A DNA stretch of 64,000 nt from Leclercia sp. S52 (GCF_039727615.1 NZ_CP152474.1:4030001-4094000); one strand, 5' to 3'. Shown: positions 9,841 through 19,751, counted from the first letter of the stretch. Made by a program: numbers and translations. Notes: generated by a model from the letters alone, not told the origin.

Positions 9841-10920
9841 TTACAGAACGTCAACCGCGTTCAGCTCTTTGAATGCCTGCTCCAGACGCGTCACCATAGA
9901 GGTCTGGGCTGAACGCAGCCATACGCGTGGATCGTAGTATTTCTTGTTCGGCTGGTCTTCGCCTTTCGGGTTGCCCAGCTGGCCCTGCAGGTAAGCTTCG
10001 TTGGTTTTGTAGTACTGCAGGATACCGTCCCAGGTTGCCCATTGGGTGTCGGTATCGATGTTCATTTTGATAACACCGTAGCTTACGGAGTCTTTGATTT
10101 CCTGAGCAGAAGAACCGGAACCGCCGTGGAAGACGAAGTTCAGGCTGTTGTGCGGCAGGTTGTGTTTCTTGGAAACGTATTCCTGAGAATCACGCAGAAT
10201 GGTTGGAGTCAGAACCACGTTGCCTGGCTTGTACACGCCGTGCACGTTACCGAAGGAAGCAGCGATGGTGAAACGTGGGCTGATTTTGCTCAGTTCGGTG
10301 TAGGCGTAATCAACGTCTTCTGGCTGAGTGTACAGGGCAGAAGCGTCCATATGGCTGTTGTCCACGCCGTCTTCTTCGCCACCGGTGCAACCCAGTTCGA
10401 TTTCCAGAGTCATGTCCATTTTGGCCATGCGCGCCAGGTATTTGGAGCAGATCTCGATGTTCTCTTCCAGAGACTCTTCAGACAGGTCGATCATGTGAGA
10501 AGAGAACAGTGGCTTACCGGTTGCCGCGAAGTGTTTTTCGCCAGCGTCCAGCAGACCGTCGATCCACGGCAGCAGTTTCTTCGCGCAGTGGTCAGTGTGC
10601 AGGATAACCGGAACACCGTAGTGCTCAGCCATCTGGTGTACGTGATGTGCGCCAGAGATTGCGCCCAGGATTGCCGCGCCCTGAGGAACGTCAGTTTTCA
10701 CGCCTTTACCTGCGATAAACGCAGCGCCGCCGTTGGAGAACTGAACGATTACCGGAGCTTTAACTTTTGCTGCGGCTTCCAGTACGGCGTTGATTGAGTC
10801 GGTACCGACGCAGTTAACAGCTGGCAGAGCAAAGTTATTTTCTTTTGCTACCTGGAACACCTTCTGAACGTCATCACCAGTGATCACGCCAGGTTTTACG
10901 AAATCAAAAATTTTAGACAT
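9841..10920 (-). CDS. fbaA: Fructose-bisphosphate aldolase, class II
   Basis: Zinc-dependent glycolytic aldolase cleaving fructose 1,6-bisphosphate. 359 aa as in E. coli. Zinc ligands are visible as His in LHTDHCAKK (about 108-115), in FGNVHGVYKPGN (about 225) and in FVFHGGSGSS (about 264). NIDTDTQWATWDG is the substrate phosphate and catalytic region. It is the last gene of the epd-pgk-fbaA operon. Confidence 0.97.
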   Translation of the reverse strand: MSKIFDFVKPGVITGDDVQKVFQVAKENNFALPAVNCVGTDSINAVLEAAAKVKAPVIVQFSNGGAAFIAGKGVKTDVPQGAAILGAISGAHHVHQMAEHYGVPVILHTDHCAKKLLPWIDGLLDAGEKHFAATGKPLFSSHMIDLSEESLEENIEICSKYLARMAKMDMTLEIELGCTGGEEDGVDNSHMDASALYTQPEDVDYAYTELSKISPRFTIAASFGNVHGVYKPGNVVLTPTILRDSQEYVSKKHNLPHNSLNFVFHGGSGSSAQEIKDSVSYGVIKMNIDTDTQWATWDGILQYYKTNEAYLQGQLGNPKGEDQPNKKYYDPRVWLRSAQTSMVTRLEQAFKELNAVDVL

Positions 10921-11009
10921 GTTGCGAGTCCTGTATCTTCGGCCTTGGAAAGGGGCGAGCTCTTAAAAGCACGCTGAAAATTGGGCAGGTTTCCCTGCCC
11001 TAAAATGGC

Positions 11010-12173
11010 TTACTTCTTAGCGCGCTCTTCGAGCATGGCTACTGCTGGCAGAACTTTGCCTTCCACGAATTCGAGGAATGCGCCGCCGCCAGTGGAGATG
11101 TAGGAGATCTTGTCGGAAATACCGAACAGATCGATGGCTGCCAGGGTGTCACCGCCGCCAGCAATGGAGAATGCTTCGCTGTCTGCAATCGCGTTAGCCA
11201 CGATTTCAGTACCTTTACGGAAGTTCGGGAATTCGAACACGCCAACCGGGCCGTTCCACAGAATGGTTTTCGCATTCTTCAGGATTTCAGCCAGTTTCTC
11301 TGCAGAGGCATCGCCCAGGTCCAGAATCTGCTCTTCGTTTTTGATGTCAGAGACAGATTTCAGCTCAGCGGTTGCGGTTTCAGAGAACTCGGTTGCCACG
11401 CGAACGTCAGTTGGAACAGGGATATCACAGGTAGTCAGCAGGCGTTTGGCTTCGTCAACCAGGTCTGCTTCGTACAGGGATTTACCCACGTTGTGGCCCT
11501 GAGCGGCAACGAAGGTGTTGGCGATACCGCCACCCACGATCAGCTGGTCAGCGATTTTGGACAGAGAGTCCAGAACGGTCAGTTTGGTAGACACTTTAGA
11601 ACCACCAACGATAGCAACCATTGGACGAGCTGGTTCTTTCAGGGCTTTGCCCAGTGCTTCCAGTTCGTCAGCCAGCAGCGGACCTGCACAGGCGACGTCA
11701 GCGAATTTACCGATACCGTGAGTAGAAGCCTGCGCACGGTGAGCGGTACCGAAAGCATCCATTACGAACACGTCGCACAGGGCAGCGTATTTTTTGGACA
11801 GGGTTTCGTCGTCTTTCTTCTCGCCTTTGTTGAAGCGAACGTTTTCCAGAACAACCAGCTCACCTTCAGCAACTTCAACGCCGTCCAGGTAGTCTTTAAC
11901 CAGACGTACCGGGCTGGACAGTTTGTCTTTCAGGTAATTAACAACCGGCAGCAGAGAGAATTCTTCGTTGTACTCGCCTTCGGTCGGACGACCCAGGTGG
12001 GAGGTGACCATCACTTTCGCGCCCTGCTTCAGTGCCAGTTCGATGGTTGGCAGAGATGCACGGATACGCGCGTCGCTGGTCACTTTCCCATCTTTAACCG
12101 GTACGTTCAGATCCGCACGGATGAAAACGCGTTTACCTGCCAGATCCAGATCGGTCATCTTAATTACAGACAT
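11010..12173 (-). CDS. pgk: Phosphoglycerate kinase
   Basis: Transfers phosphate from 1,3-bisphosphoglycerate to ADP. 387 aa, the enterobacterial length. It has the N-terminal substrate motif [13 protein letters not shown] and the PGK hinge and nucleotide region GGSKVSTKL, with [10 protein letters not shown] near the C-terminus. It sits between epd and fbaA with gaps of about 50 and 90 bases. Confidence 0.97.
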   Translation of the reverse strand: MSVIKMTDLDLAGKRVFIRADLNVPVKDGKVTSDARIRASLPTIELALKQGAKVMVTSHLGRPTEGEYNEEFSLLPVVNYLKDKLSSPVRLVKDYLDGVEVAEGELVVLENVRFNKGEKKDDETLSKKYAALCDVFVMDAFGTAHRAQASTHGIGKFADVACAGPLLADELEALGKALKEPARPMVAIVGGSKVSTKLTVLDSLSKIADQLIVGGGIANTFVAAQGHNVGKSLYEADLVDEAKRLLTTCDIPVPTDVRVATEFSETATAELKSVSDIKNEEQILDLGDASAEKLAEILKNAKTILWNGPVGVFEFPNFRKGTEIVANAIADSEAFSIAGGGDTLAAIDLFGISDKISYISTGGGAFLEFVEGKVLPAVAMLEERAKK

Positions 12174-12222
12174 GGTGAATCCTCTCGTTGATTCTTAAAG
12201 TTTTGCAGACGCAATACGCGTC

Positions 12223-13242
12223 TTACCTGAAACCTTGTGCGGCCATGGCTAACGTGGTGTCGAGCATCCTGTTAGCAAAGCCCCATTCGTTATCACACCA
12301 GACCAGCGTTTTGATCAGATGCGCTCCACTCACGCGCGTTTGAGTGCCATCAACAATGGCGCTATGCGGATCGTGGTTAAAATCTACTGAGACCAACGGT
12401 AATTCCGTATAGTCAACTATACCATGAAATGCTTGCTGTGCCGCTTTTTGCAGCAACAGGTTGACCTCACAGGCTTTTACCGGTTTTTTCACGGTTACGC
12501 TGAGGTCGATCGCCGTCACGTTAATAGTAGGAACACGCACGGCGATGGCTTCAAAACGGTCTTCAAACTGGGGGAAAATTCGGGTAATACCGGCCGCCAG
12601 TTTGGTATCCACCGGAATAATGGACTGACTCGCCGCGCGAGTGCGTCGCAGATCCGGGTGGTATGCGTCAATGACCTGCTGATCGTGCATGGCGGAATGA
12701 ATCGTGGTCACGGTGCCCGATTCAATGCCATAGGCATCGTCCAGCAGTTTGATGACCGGAATAATACAGTTGGTGGTGCAGGAGGCATTGGAGACGATGC
12801 GGTGTTCCGCTTGCAGCTCATGATGGTTAACGCCGTAAACCACCGTGGCATCGAGATCGTTACTGCCGGGATGTGAGAAGAGCACTTTCTTCGCGCCAGC
12901 CGCCAGATGGGCTTCGCCGTGTTCGCGATTGCCGTAGACGCCGGTACAGTCGAGCACCACATCCACGCCCAGCTCACGCCAGGGTAAGGCGTCGATCGTC
13001 TGCTCGTGCAGCACACGAATCACGTCATCACCAACGAACAGCTGCTCTCTCTCCTGACGAACGTCCCAGGCAAAGCGCCCATGGCTGGTGTCATACTTCA
13101 ATAAATGCGCCATGCCTGCGGCATCCGCCAGTTCATTGATGGCCACCACGGTCATTTCCGCCCGACGCCCGGATTCATATAAAGCACGAACCACGTTGCG
13201 TCCGATGCGACCGAAACCATTAATCGCTACGCGTACGGTCAT
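12223..13242 (-). CDS. epd: D-erythrose-4-phosphate dehydrogenase
   Basis: GAPDH-like enzyme oxidising erythrose 4-phosphate to 4-phosphoerythronate for pyridoxal phosphate synthesis. 339 aa, as E. coli Epd. NAD fold GFGRIGRN at the N-terminus and catalytic Cys in [10 protein letters not shown] (about 154). It is distinguished from true GapA by its close match to Epd and by position as first gene of epd-pgk-fbaA. Confidence 0.96.
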   Translation of the reverse strand: MTVRVAINGFGRIGRNVVRALYESGRRAEMTVVAINELADAAGMAHLLKYDTSHGRFAWDVRQEREQLFVGDDVIRVLHEQTIDALPWRELGVDVVLDCTGVYGNREHGEAHLAAGAKKVLFSHPGSNDLDATVVYGVNHHELQAEHRIVSNASCTTNCIIPVIKLLDDAYGIESGTVTTIHSAMHDQQVIDAYHPDLRRTRAASQSIIPVDTKLAAGITRIFPQFEDRFEAIAVRVPTINVTAIDLSVTVKKPVKACEVNLLLQKAAQQAFHGIVDYTELPLVSVDFNHDPHSAIVDGTQTRVSGAHLIKTLVWCDNEWGFANRMLDTTLAMAAQGFR

Positions 13243-13365
13243 AAGTCTCCTGCAAAGCTTTCCCTGATTCGAGGTGGCTGACAGAGTAATGCAGCAACGC
13301 TCTGAGGGGAATCCTCGCCTGTCACAAACTCCAACTGATTGGTCATTTGTCGAACGTTTAATCGA

Positions 13366-13379
13366 CTGAAACGCTTCAG
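13366..13379. promoter_or_regulatory. probable Cra (FruR) operator
   Basis: CTGAAACGCTTCAG matches the Cra consensus TGAAWCGNTTCA on a near-perfect palindrome. Cra control of epd-pgk is established in E. coli, and the site lies about 125 bp upstream of the epd start. Confidence 0.6.
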
Positions 13380-13437
13380 CTAGAATAAGCGAAACATGGA
13401 ATAAAGGGAATGTCTGTCCAGACCAATAAGCCAGCTA

Positions 13438-13453
13438 TATGACGTGCGTCACA
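13438..13453. promoter_or_regulatory. probable CRP site
   Basis: TATGA-CGTGCG-TCACA differs from the CRP consensus TGTGA-N6-TCACA at one position. It lies between epd and the divergent ECF genes, so it could act on either. Confidence 0.55.
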
Positions 13454-13618
13454 TTTAAAGTGCAATTATCACCGGTTTTATTCCATATTCCAGAATCGTG
13501 AATAAGCGTAGCAATATCTTTTCGTTGTCGCGGCGTAAATCCTGATTTATATCAGAAAGCATATCCTCCGGTGCCGATATTATGTGCGGCTCGTCCGAGT
13601 CTCGGAGACCTGCAAATT

Positions 13619-14045
13619 ATGACCATGCCTCGCACCTCTTCATCAGAAGCCCGCTTTTATGCCCTTCGTCTGCTTCCCGGCCAGGAAGTGTTTTCGCAGC
13701 TGCGGGGCTTTGTGCAACAGCAACAGCTACGCGCCGCCTGGATTGCTGGCTGTACCGGTAGCCTGACCGACGTCGCGCTGCGCTATGCCGGACAGGAGGC
13801 CACCACCCTGCTCACCGGAACCTGGGAAATTATCTCCCTCAATGGCACGCTTGAGCTGACCGGCGAACATCTGCACCTCAGCGTATCGGACCCACAAGGG
13901 GCGATGCTGGGAGGTCATATGATGCCAGGCTGCACCGTGCGCACCACCCTTGAGTTAGTGATCGGTGAGCTGAGGGATCTGGCATTTAGCCGCCAGCCCT
14001 GCCCGCTTTCCGGCTATGACGAACTGCATATCTCCCCCCCGTTAA
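13619..14045 (+). CDS. PPC/DUF296 domain protein (reading frame continues into the next gene as sequenced)
   Basis: A single PPC domain protein, the trimeric fold shared with plant AT-hook nuclear proteins but here without an AT hook. The GTWEIISLNG segment corresponds to the GRFEILSLSG core, and GGHMMPGCTV to the conserved C-terminal strand. As read, the frame stays open through the downstream membrane gene (13619-14650, 343 aa). If the C7 run at 14034-14040 is really C6, the protein ends ...DELHISPR at a TAA (14043-14045), giving 141 aa. The next gene has its own AAGAGG site and ATG, so I annotate two genes. The start at 13619 lies after GGAG; ATG 13625 is an alternative. Function is unknown. 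Confidence 0.75.
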
Positions 14046-14071
14046 TTGACCACTCAACAAGAGGTTTCTCT

Positions 14072-14650
14072 ATGTCGCGTCGCCCGTTTTCCAGCCAGGC
14101 TTTGGTCCTGATTGTGATCGCTATTGCCATTAACATGATCGGCGGTCAGCTGATCAGCATGCTTAAGCTGCCCATTTTCCTCGACTCCATCGGCACCTTG
14201 ATTAGCGCCGTACTGCTCGGCCCGGTCATCGGCATGTTGACCGGTCTGCTGACCAACCTGCTGTGGGGGCTGTTAACCGATCCCATTGCCGCCGCCTTTG
14301 CACCAGTGGCTATGGTTATCGGGCTGGTCGCCGGCTGGCTGGCGCGGGCGGGCTGGTTTCGCACCCTGCCGAAAGTGGTCATCAGCGGGATCGTTATTAC
14401 TCTCGCCGTCACCCTGGTTGCGGTACCGTTACGCACCACCCTCTTTGGCGGCGTCACCGGAGGCGGCGCAGATCTGTTTGTCGCCTGGTTCCAGGCCGTC
14501 GGGCAAAACCTGGTGGAGTCGGTCGCCATCACCGTGCTGGGCGCCAATCTGGTTGATAAGGTGCTGACCGCAGTGCTGGTGTGGATCCTGCTGCGCCAGC
14601 TGCCCTTACGCACCACGCGCCAGTTCCCGACGATGTCAGCCGTGCGCTAA
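14072..14650 (+). CDS. ECF-type importer, substrate-binding S component
   Basis: Integral membrane protein of 192 aa with about six hydrophobic helices, including LVLIVIAIAINMIGGQLI and LGPVIGMLTGLLTNLLWGLL. The LPIFLDSIGT motif after the first helix is common in ECF S components. The gene has its own AAGAGG ribosome site seven bases before ATG 14072, although the upstream PPC frame is continuous with it as sequenced. It is followed with no gap by the T component and by two ATPases. The substrate cannot be told from sequence; vitamins, metals and methylated bases are all handled by this class. Confidence 0.8.
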   Translation: MSRRPFSSQALVLIVIAIAINMIGGQLISMLKLPIFLDSIGTLISAVLLGPVIGMLTGLLTNLLWGLLTDPIAAAFAPVAMVIGLVAGWLARAGWFRTLPKVVISGIVITLAVTLVAVPLRTTLFGGVTGGGADLFVAWFQAVGQNLVESVAITVLGANLVDKVLTAVLVWILLRQLPLRTTRQFPTMSAVR

Positions 14651-15358
14651 ATGCACCCCTTTACCTCGTTAACCTTGTGGGCGCTGGCGGCCTGCAGCAC
14701 CTTGCTGCTGCCAGCCCAGACCCTGCTGCCCGTTTACAGCCTGGCCACCTTTCTCTGCCTGCTGGTGCTGAAACCTACCCGCAGGCGGGCAAAGTATGTT
14801 GCCTTACTGATGATCCCTCTGGGGACGGGGTTATGGCTGGTGCATGGCGGCATGCTGGTAGAGTGGATCAGCGGTCAGCCTCGCGATCCGCAGCGCTGGG
14901 CGCACGCCATCACCCTGTGGCTGCGCATCCTGGCCATTGTCTCGACGTCGCAGCTGTGGATGGCCTATGTTCCGGTTCAGCGCTTTATCCGGGCGCTGTT
15001 TGCCTCCCGTCTGCCGCCTGGCGTGGCCTACCTGTTTGCCGGCCCGCTGCTGGTGGTTGAACAGCTTAAACGCCAGCTGACGATAATTCATGAAGCCCAG
15101 CGGGCGCGGGGCGTGCCGCTGGATGAGGCCTGGTATCAGCGTCTGACCGCGATCCCAGCTCTGATTGTGCCGCTCACCCACAATGCGCTCAATGATTTAG
15201 CCGTACGCGGAGCGGCGCTGGATATGCGCGGCTTTCGCCTGCATCGCACGCGCACCACGCTGTGGGCTCCGCAGGACAGCACCTTGCAGCGCCTGGCGCG
15301 CTACGGCATGGTTCTGCTGATGGTGACGGAAACGGGAGTCTGGATATGGTTACGCTAG
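14651..15358 (+). CDS. ECF transporter T component (EcfT/CbiQ-like)
   Basis: Transmembrane coupling protein, 235 aa, that links the S component to the ATPases. It starts directly after the S component stop. Hydrophobic helices fill the N-terminal half; the cytoplasmic coupling region holds the two short Arg-Gly motifs of this family, in EAQRARGVPLDEA (about 151-163) and ALDMRGFRLHRTR (about 189). The 3' end overlaps the next ATPase gene by 13 bases. Confidence 0.85.
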   Translation: MHPFTSLTLWALAACSTLLLPAQTLLPVYSLATFLCLLVLKPTRRRAKYVALLMIPLGTGLWLVHGGMLVEWISGQPRDPQRWAHAITLWLRILAIVSTSQLWMAYVPVQRFIRALFASRLPPGVAYLFAGPLLVVEQLKRQLTIIHEAQRARGVPLDEAWYQRLTAIPALIVPLTHNALNDLAVRGAALDMRGFRLHRTRTTLWAPQDSTLQRLARYGMVLLMVTETGVWIWLR

Positions 15359-16023
15359 AGCAGTTTCGTTTTCTCCCCCTCCATGCCACCCATCCGCCTT
15401 CATGCCTGGACTTTCACTGTTCCGGGCCGGGAATGGTGGCAATTTTTGGCGATAACGGCAGCGGGAAAAGCACCCTGGCGCAGCTTATGGCGGGCTGGTA
15501 CCCGGATTTCCTGCCCGGGAAGATCGCAGGCAAAGGTCTTCTGCTGGGAACGCCGGTTGGAGAGCTGTCCCTCGTGGAACGGGCATCCACCATCCAGCTG
15601 GTGCAGCAGTCGCCTTATCTGCAGCTTTCCGGCTGTACCTTCAGCGTTGAGGAGGAGGTGGCGTTTGGCCCGGAAAACCTCTGCCTGGATGAAGCGGAAA
15701 TTTTGCAGCGCATTGACGCGGCACTCACCCTGACCGACTGTCAGCCGCTGCGCCAGCGCCATCCCGGGACGCTCTCCGGCGGTGAGACTCAGCGCATAGC
15801 GATCGCCAGCGCGCTCGCCATGCTGCCCCGGCTGTTGATCCTCGATGAAGCTTTTAGCCGCCTGACCGCGCAAGCCACCGACAGGCTGCTGGTTCGGCTG
15901 CACCGCTGGGCGCTGGAACAACAGGCTCTGATTGTGCTATTCGAGCGCAACCCTTCCCCTTTTATTCCCCACTGCCAGCAGGCCTGGCAGCTGCGCGACG
16001 GAGCATTACACCCCTTATGTTAA
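15346..16023 (+). CDS. ECF transporter ATPase, first subunit (canonical signature, no H-loop histidine)
   Basis: ABC ATPase of 225 aa starting at ATG 15346 inside the end of the T gene. Walker A is GDNGSGKS at residues 35-42, the signature LSGGE at 143-147 and Walker B LLILDE at 163-168. Where ABC ATPases have the switch histidine, the sequence reads LFERNP (about 199-203), so the H-loop His is missing. It overlaps the second ATPase by seven bases. See the finding on the complementary defects in the two subunits. Confidence 0.85.
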   Translation: MVTLEQFRFLPLHATHPPSCLDFHCSGPGMVAIFGDNGSGKSTLAQLMAGWYPDFLPGKIAGKGLLLGTPVGELSLVERASTIQLVQQSPYLQLSGCTFSVEEEVAFGPENLCLDEAEILQRIDAALTLTDCQPLRQRHPGTLSGGETQRIAIASALAMLPRLLILDEAFSRLTAQATDRLLVRLHRWALEQQALIVLFERNPSPFIPHCQQAWQLRDGALHPLC

Positions 16024-16667
16024 CCCTCAATCAGGTCAGGTATCGCTGGCCAGGCGCGGCAGATGAGTGCCTGCGCGACATCTCTCTTGCGCTTGGGGAA
16101 GGCGAATGGCTGGCACTGACGGGTGATAATGGCGCGGGAAAATCCACGCTGTTGCGCATCATGGCCGGGCTTCTTGCCCCCTCCTCCGGGGAGGTGCTCT
16201 TCAAGGATGAACCGATAGCCCACCTGAAAAACCGCCAGCGTGCCCGTCATGTCGGCGTGCTGTTTCAGGAGGCGGAAAACCAGATTTTCCACAGTAAAGT
16301 TGCCGAAGAGGTGGCGTTTGGCCTGAAGCTGCAAAAATTACCGGCGGCAGACATTGCGCGCCGTACTCAGGCCGCATTACAGCTGTGCCGGTTAGAGGAG
16401 GTTGCCGACGCGCATCCTCTGGATCTGCATACCGCGCAGCGGCGAATGGTGGCCGTCGCCAGTCTGGAGGCGATGGCGCCAGAGGTTCTGCTGTTGGATG
16501 AACCCAGCCGGGACTTTGATCCCCACTGGCTGTCGGTATTTGAAAACTGGCTGGAGGTCTGTCGTCAGCGGGGAACCAGCATCGTGGCGATCTGTCATGA
16601 CCCGGCCTTTACCCGGCGTCATTTCTCGCGCGTGGTTCGTCTGGAGGCAGGTCGGTTATCGCCATAA
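16017..16667 (+). CDS. ECF transporter ATPase, second subunit (degenerate signature)
   Basis: ABC ATPase of 216 aa. Walker A GDNGAGKS is at 36-43, Walker B LLLDEP at 158-163 and the switch His at 194 (AICHDPAF). The signature motif, normally LSGGQ, reads LHTAQ at 137-141. The Q-loop FQEAENQIF (about 83-91) is of the ECF/cobalt type. It completes the S-T-A-A operon and is convergent with tktA. Confidence 0.85.
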   Translation: MLTLNQVRYRWPGAADECLRDISLALGEGEWLALTGDNGAGKSTLLRIMAGLLAPSSGEVLFKDEPIAHLKNRQRARHVGVLFQEAENQIFHSKVAEEVAFGLKLQKLPAADIARRTQAALQLCRLEEVADAHPLDLHTAQRRMVAVASLEAMAPEVLLLDEPSRDFDPHWLSVFENWLEVCRQRGTSIVAICHDPAFTRRHFSRVVRLEAGRLSP

Positions 16668-16670
16668 AAA

Positions 16671-16696
16671 AGGGCCGCTTACGCGACCCTTTATTT
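16671..16696. terminator. bidirectional terminator between ECF operon and tktA
   Basis: Stem AGGGCCGC / GCGACCCT (one G-T pair) with a four-base loop, A tract on the left and TTTATTT on the right, placed between convergent genes. Confidence 0.75.
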
Positions 16697-16711
16697 GTTC
16701 TGCTTATGTGA

Positions 16712-18703
16712 TTACAGCAGTTCTTTCGCTTTTGCGACCACGTTCTCAACGGTGAAGCCAAACTCTTCGAACAGCTGCTCAGCCGGAGCAGACTCACCGA
16801 AGGTGGTCATGCCGACGATTGCGCCGTTCAGGCCCACGTATTTGAACCAGTAGTCAGCGATACCCGCTTCGATAGCAACACGGGCAGAAACGGCTTTCGG
16901 CAGCACGGATTCACGGTAAGCCGCGTCCTGCTTGTCGAAGGCGTCGGTAGACGGCATGGAAACCACGCGGGCCTTCACGCCTTCGCCTGCCAGCTGATCC
17001 CAGGCCGCAACGGCCAGTTCAACTTCAGAACCGGTGGCGATGAAGATCACCTGCGGCTGACCGTCGCAGTCTTTCAGCACGTAACCACCGCGGGCGATGT
17101 TCGCCAGCTGCTCTTCGGTACGATCCTGCTGAGCCAGGTTCTGACGGGAGAGGATCAGTGCGGTCGGGCCGTCCTGACGCTCAACGCCATATTTCCACGC
17201 TACCGCGGATTCAACCTGGTCACATGGACGCCATGTGGACATGTTCGGGGTGACACGCAGGGAAGCGACCTGCTCAACCGGCTGGTGAGTCGGGCCATCT
17301 TCGCCCAGACCGATGGAGTCGTGGGTGTAAACCATCACCTGACGCTGTTTCATCAGCGCAGCCATACGCACCGCGTTACGGGCATATTCCACGAACATCA
17401 GGAAGGTGGAGGTGTACGGCAGGAAACCACCGTGCAGGGAGATACCGTTGGCAATCGCGGTCATACCGAATTCACGTACACCGTAATGGATGTAGTTACC
17501 GGCAGCATCTTCGTTGATCGCTTTGGAACCAGACCAGATAGTCAGGTTAGAAGGCGCCAGGTCAGCGGAGCCGCCCAGGAATTCTGGAAGCAGCGGACCG
17601 AAAGCTTCGATGGCATTCTGGGACGCTTTACGGCTGGCGATCTTGGACGGGTTAGCCTGCAGCTTAGCGATGAACTCGTTCGCTTTCGCGTCGAAGTCAG
17701 ACGGCATGTCACCTTTCATACGACGGGTGTATTCAGCCGCTTCCTGTGGGAAGGCTTTAGCGTAGGCAGCAAATTTCTCGTTCCAGGCGGCTTCTTTTGC
17801 CTGACCGGCTTCTTTAGCATCCCACTGCGCGTAGATCTCAGATGGGATCTCAAACGCGGCGTGTTTCCAGCCCAGCTGTTCGCGGGTCAGAACGATCTCT
17901 GCGTCACCCAGCGGTGCACCGTGAGAGTCGTGGGTACCGGCTTTGTTCGGGGAACCGAAACCGATGATGGTTTTGCACATCAGCAGGGACGGTTTGTCGG
18001 TCACAGCGCGTGCTTCTTCTACTGCACGTTTAATCGCTTCCGCATCGTGGCCGTCAACGCCACGCACCACGTGCCAGCCGTAGGCTTCGAAACGTGCTGC
18101 GGTATCGTCGGTGAACCAGCCTTCAACGTGGCCGTCGATGGAGATGCCGTTGTCGTCATAGAACGCAACCAGTTTGCCCAGCTTCAGGGTACCGGCCAGG
18201 GAGCATACCTCGTGAGAGATACCTTCCATCATGCAGCCGTCGCCGAGGAACGCATAGGTGAAGTGGTCAACAATGTCGTGACCCGGACGGTTGAACTGCG
18301 CCGCCAGCGTCTTCTCAGCAATCGCCATGCCCACTGCGTTAGCAATACCCTGACCCAGCGGACCGGTAGTGGTTTCGACACCTGCGGTGTAACCCACTTC
18401 CGGGTGTCCCGGGGTTTTGGAGTGCAGCTGACGGAAGTTTTTCAGCTCTTCGATTGGCAGGTCATAGCCGGTGAGGTGCAGCAGGCTGTAGATCAGCATG
18501 GAGCCGTGGCCGTTGGACAGCACGAAGCGGTCGCGGTCAGCCCATGCCGGGTTCTGCGGGTTGTGGTTCAGGAAATCACGCCACAGCACTTCGGCAATGT
18601 CAGCCATACCCATAGGGGCACCCGGGTGACCGGATTTAGCTTTTTGTACAGCATCCATGCTCAGCGCACGAATAGCATTGGCAAGCTCTTTACGTGAGGA
18701 CAT
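16712..18703 (-). CDS. tktA: Transketolase 1
   Basis: Thiamine diphosphate enzyme moving two-carbon units in the pentose phosphate pathway. From ATG 18703 ([14 protein letters not shown]) it is 663 aa, identical in length to E. coli TktA; the ten-codon upstream extension is not conserved. The ThDP/metal motif is [12 protein letters not shown] (about 154-165); the substrate histidines lie in SGHPGAPMG and TTGPLGQG regions; the activating Glu is in [11 protein letters not shown] (about 411). Confidence 0.97.
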   Translation of the reverse strand: MSSRKELANAIRALSMDAVQKAKSGHPGAPMGMADIAEVLWRDFLNHNPQNPAWADRDRFVLSNGHGSMLIYSLLHLTGYDLPIEELKNFRQLHSKTPGHPEVGYTAGVETTTGPLGQGIANAVGMAIAEKTLAAQFNRPGHDIVDHFTYAFLGDGCMMEGISHEVCSLAGTLKLGKLVAFYDDNGISIDGHVEGWFTDDTAARFEAYGWHVVRGVDGHDAEAIKRAVEEARAVTDKPSLLMCKTIIGFGSPNKAGTHDSHGAPLGDAEIVLTREQLGWKHAAFEIPSEIYAQWDAKEAGQAKEAAWNEKFAAYAKAFPQEAAEYTRRMKGDMPSDFDAKANEFIAKLQANPSKIASRKASQNAIEAFGPLLPEFLGGSADLAPSNLTIWSGSKAINEDAAGNYIHYGVREFGMTAIANGISLHGGFLPYTSTFLMFVEYARNAVRMAALMKQRQVMVYTHDSIGLGEDGPTHQPVEQVASLRVTPNMSTWRPCDQVESAVAWKYGVERQDGPTALILSRQNLAQQDRTEEQLANIARGGYVLKDCDGQPQVIFIATGSEVELAVAAWDQLAGEGVKARVVSMPSTDAFDKQDAAYRESVLPKAVSARVAIEAGIADYWFKYVGLNGAIVGMTTFGESAPAEQLFEEFGFTVENVVAKAKELL

Positions 18704-18983
18704 TTTGACTCCAGATCGGATGTTGAAGGCCATACCCGTTTCGGCTTGACGACAGCGCGTTTTGGGCTACGCCAGAAAAAAGTGCCAACAATGTAACCCA
18801 AGCGACAAAGCATGTACATGGACCATTCTTTTGCCGGTTAAGAAATCTCTGGAACAGGCTCGCACGTTGCGCAATCTTCTCGCCCGCCTCCGTTTATATT
18901 CTTTATACTTAGCCATACTCCGGCTTCGCTGCCGTGATGTACTTTCAGAATTTATCGTGTTTAACGAGTGCGGAAGCAACCAA

Positions 18984-19742
18984 ATGAAAATGCGTGCGAT
19001 AGTGCTGGCTCTGGGAACAACGCTCCTGCTGAGCGGGTGTCAGAATATGGACTCTGGCGGGCTGATGAGCTCCGGGGCAGAGGCGTTTCAGGCCTACTCC
19101 CTGAGCGATGCTCAGGTTAAAACATTAAGCGATGAGGCCTGTAAGGAGATGGACGGTAAAGCCACCATCGCCCCGGCTGGCAGCACCTACGCTCAGCGTC
19201 TGGATAAGATTGCTTCTGCCCTTGGCGACAACATCAATGGCCAGCCGGTGAACTATAAGGTTTACATGGCCAAAGACGTCAACGCCTTCGCCATGGCCAA
19301 CGGCTGTATCCGCGTCTACAGCGGGCTGATGGATATGATGACCGACAACGAAGTCGAAGCGGTTATCGGGCATGAAATGGGTCACGTTGCCCTCGGCCAC
19401 GTGAAGAAAGGAATGCAGGTTGCCCTCGGTACCAATGCGGTGCGCGTGGCGGCAGCGTCTGCCGGCGGCATTGTCGGCAGCCTGTCCCAGTCGCAGCTTG
19501 GCGATCTCGGTGAAAAACTGGTCAACTCCCAGTTCTCCCAGCGTCAGGAATCTGAGGCCGATGACTACTCTTACGATCTGTTGCGCAAACGCGGCATCAA
19601 CCCGTCAGGTTTAGCCACCAGCTTCGAAAAACTGGCTCAACAGGAAGCGGGTCGTCAAAGCTCAATGTTTGACGACCACCCTGCCTCTGCAGAGCGTGCG
19701 CAACATATTCGCGATCGCATGGCGACAGACGGCATTAAATAA
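18984..19742 (+). CDS. loiP: Metalloprotease lipoprotein LoiP (YggG)
   Basis: M48-family metalloprotease of the outer membrane. The ATG at 18984 gives 252 aa, the E. coli length; the frame is open upstream to 18762 but without conservation. Signal peptide with lipobox LLSGC (Cys19), then the zinc motif HEMGH at residues 130-134 and the third ligand Glu in the ESEADDYSYDLL stretch (about 193). In E. coli speB follows directly; here 14 kb of catabolic genes intervene. Confidence 0.94.
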   Translation: MKMRAIVLALGTTLLLSGCQNMDSGGLMSSGAEAFQAYSLSDAQVKTLSDEACKEMDGKATIAPAGSTYAQRLDKIASALGDNINGQPVNYKVYMAKDVNAFAMANGCIRVYSGLMDMMTDNEVEAVIGHEMGHVALGHVKKGMQVALGTNAVRVAAASAGGIVGSLSQSQLGDLGEKLVNSQFSQRQESEADDYSYDLLRKRGINPSGLATSFEKLAQQEAGRQSSMFDDHPASAERAQHIRDRMATDGIK

Positions 19743-19751
19743 CTGCACAGC

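Larger units (their letters stand above)
13243..13618. other. divergent intergenic region epd / PPC-ECF operon
   Basis: The 376-bp gap carries control sites for epd-pgk-fbaA and probably for the divergent transporter genes. I can see a Cra-type palindrome (13366-13379), a CRP-type site (13438-13453) and, just before the plus-strand gene, a small hairpin (13594-13606) that overlaps the likely ribosome site. No open reading frame of interest is present. Confidence 0.7.

Noticed and set aside
17285..18697. 470-codon plus-strand frame opposite tktA
   Set aside because: Shadow of transketolase, no ribosome site, no recognisable domain.
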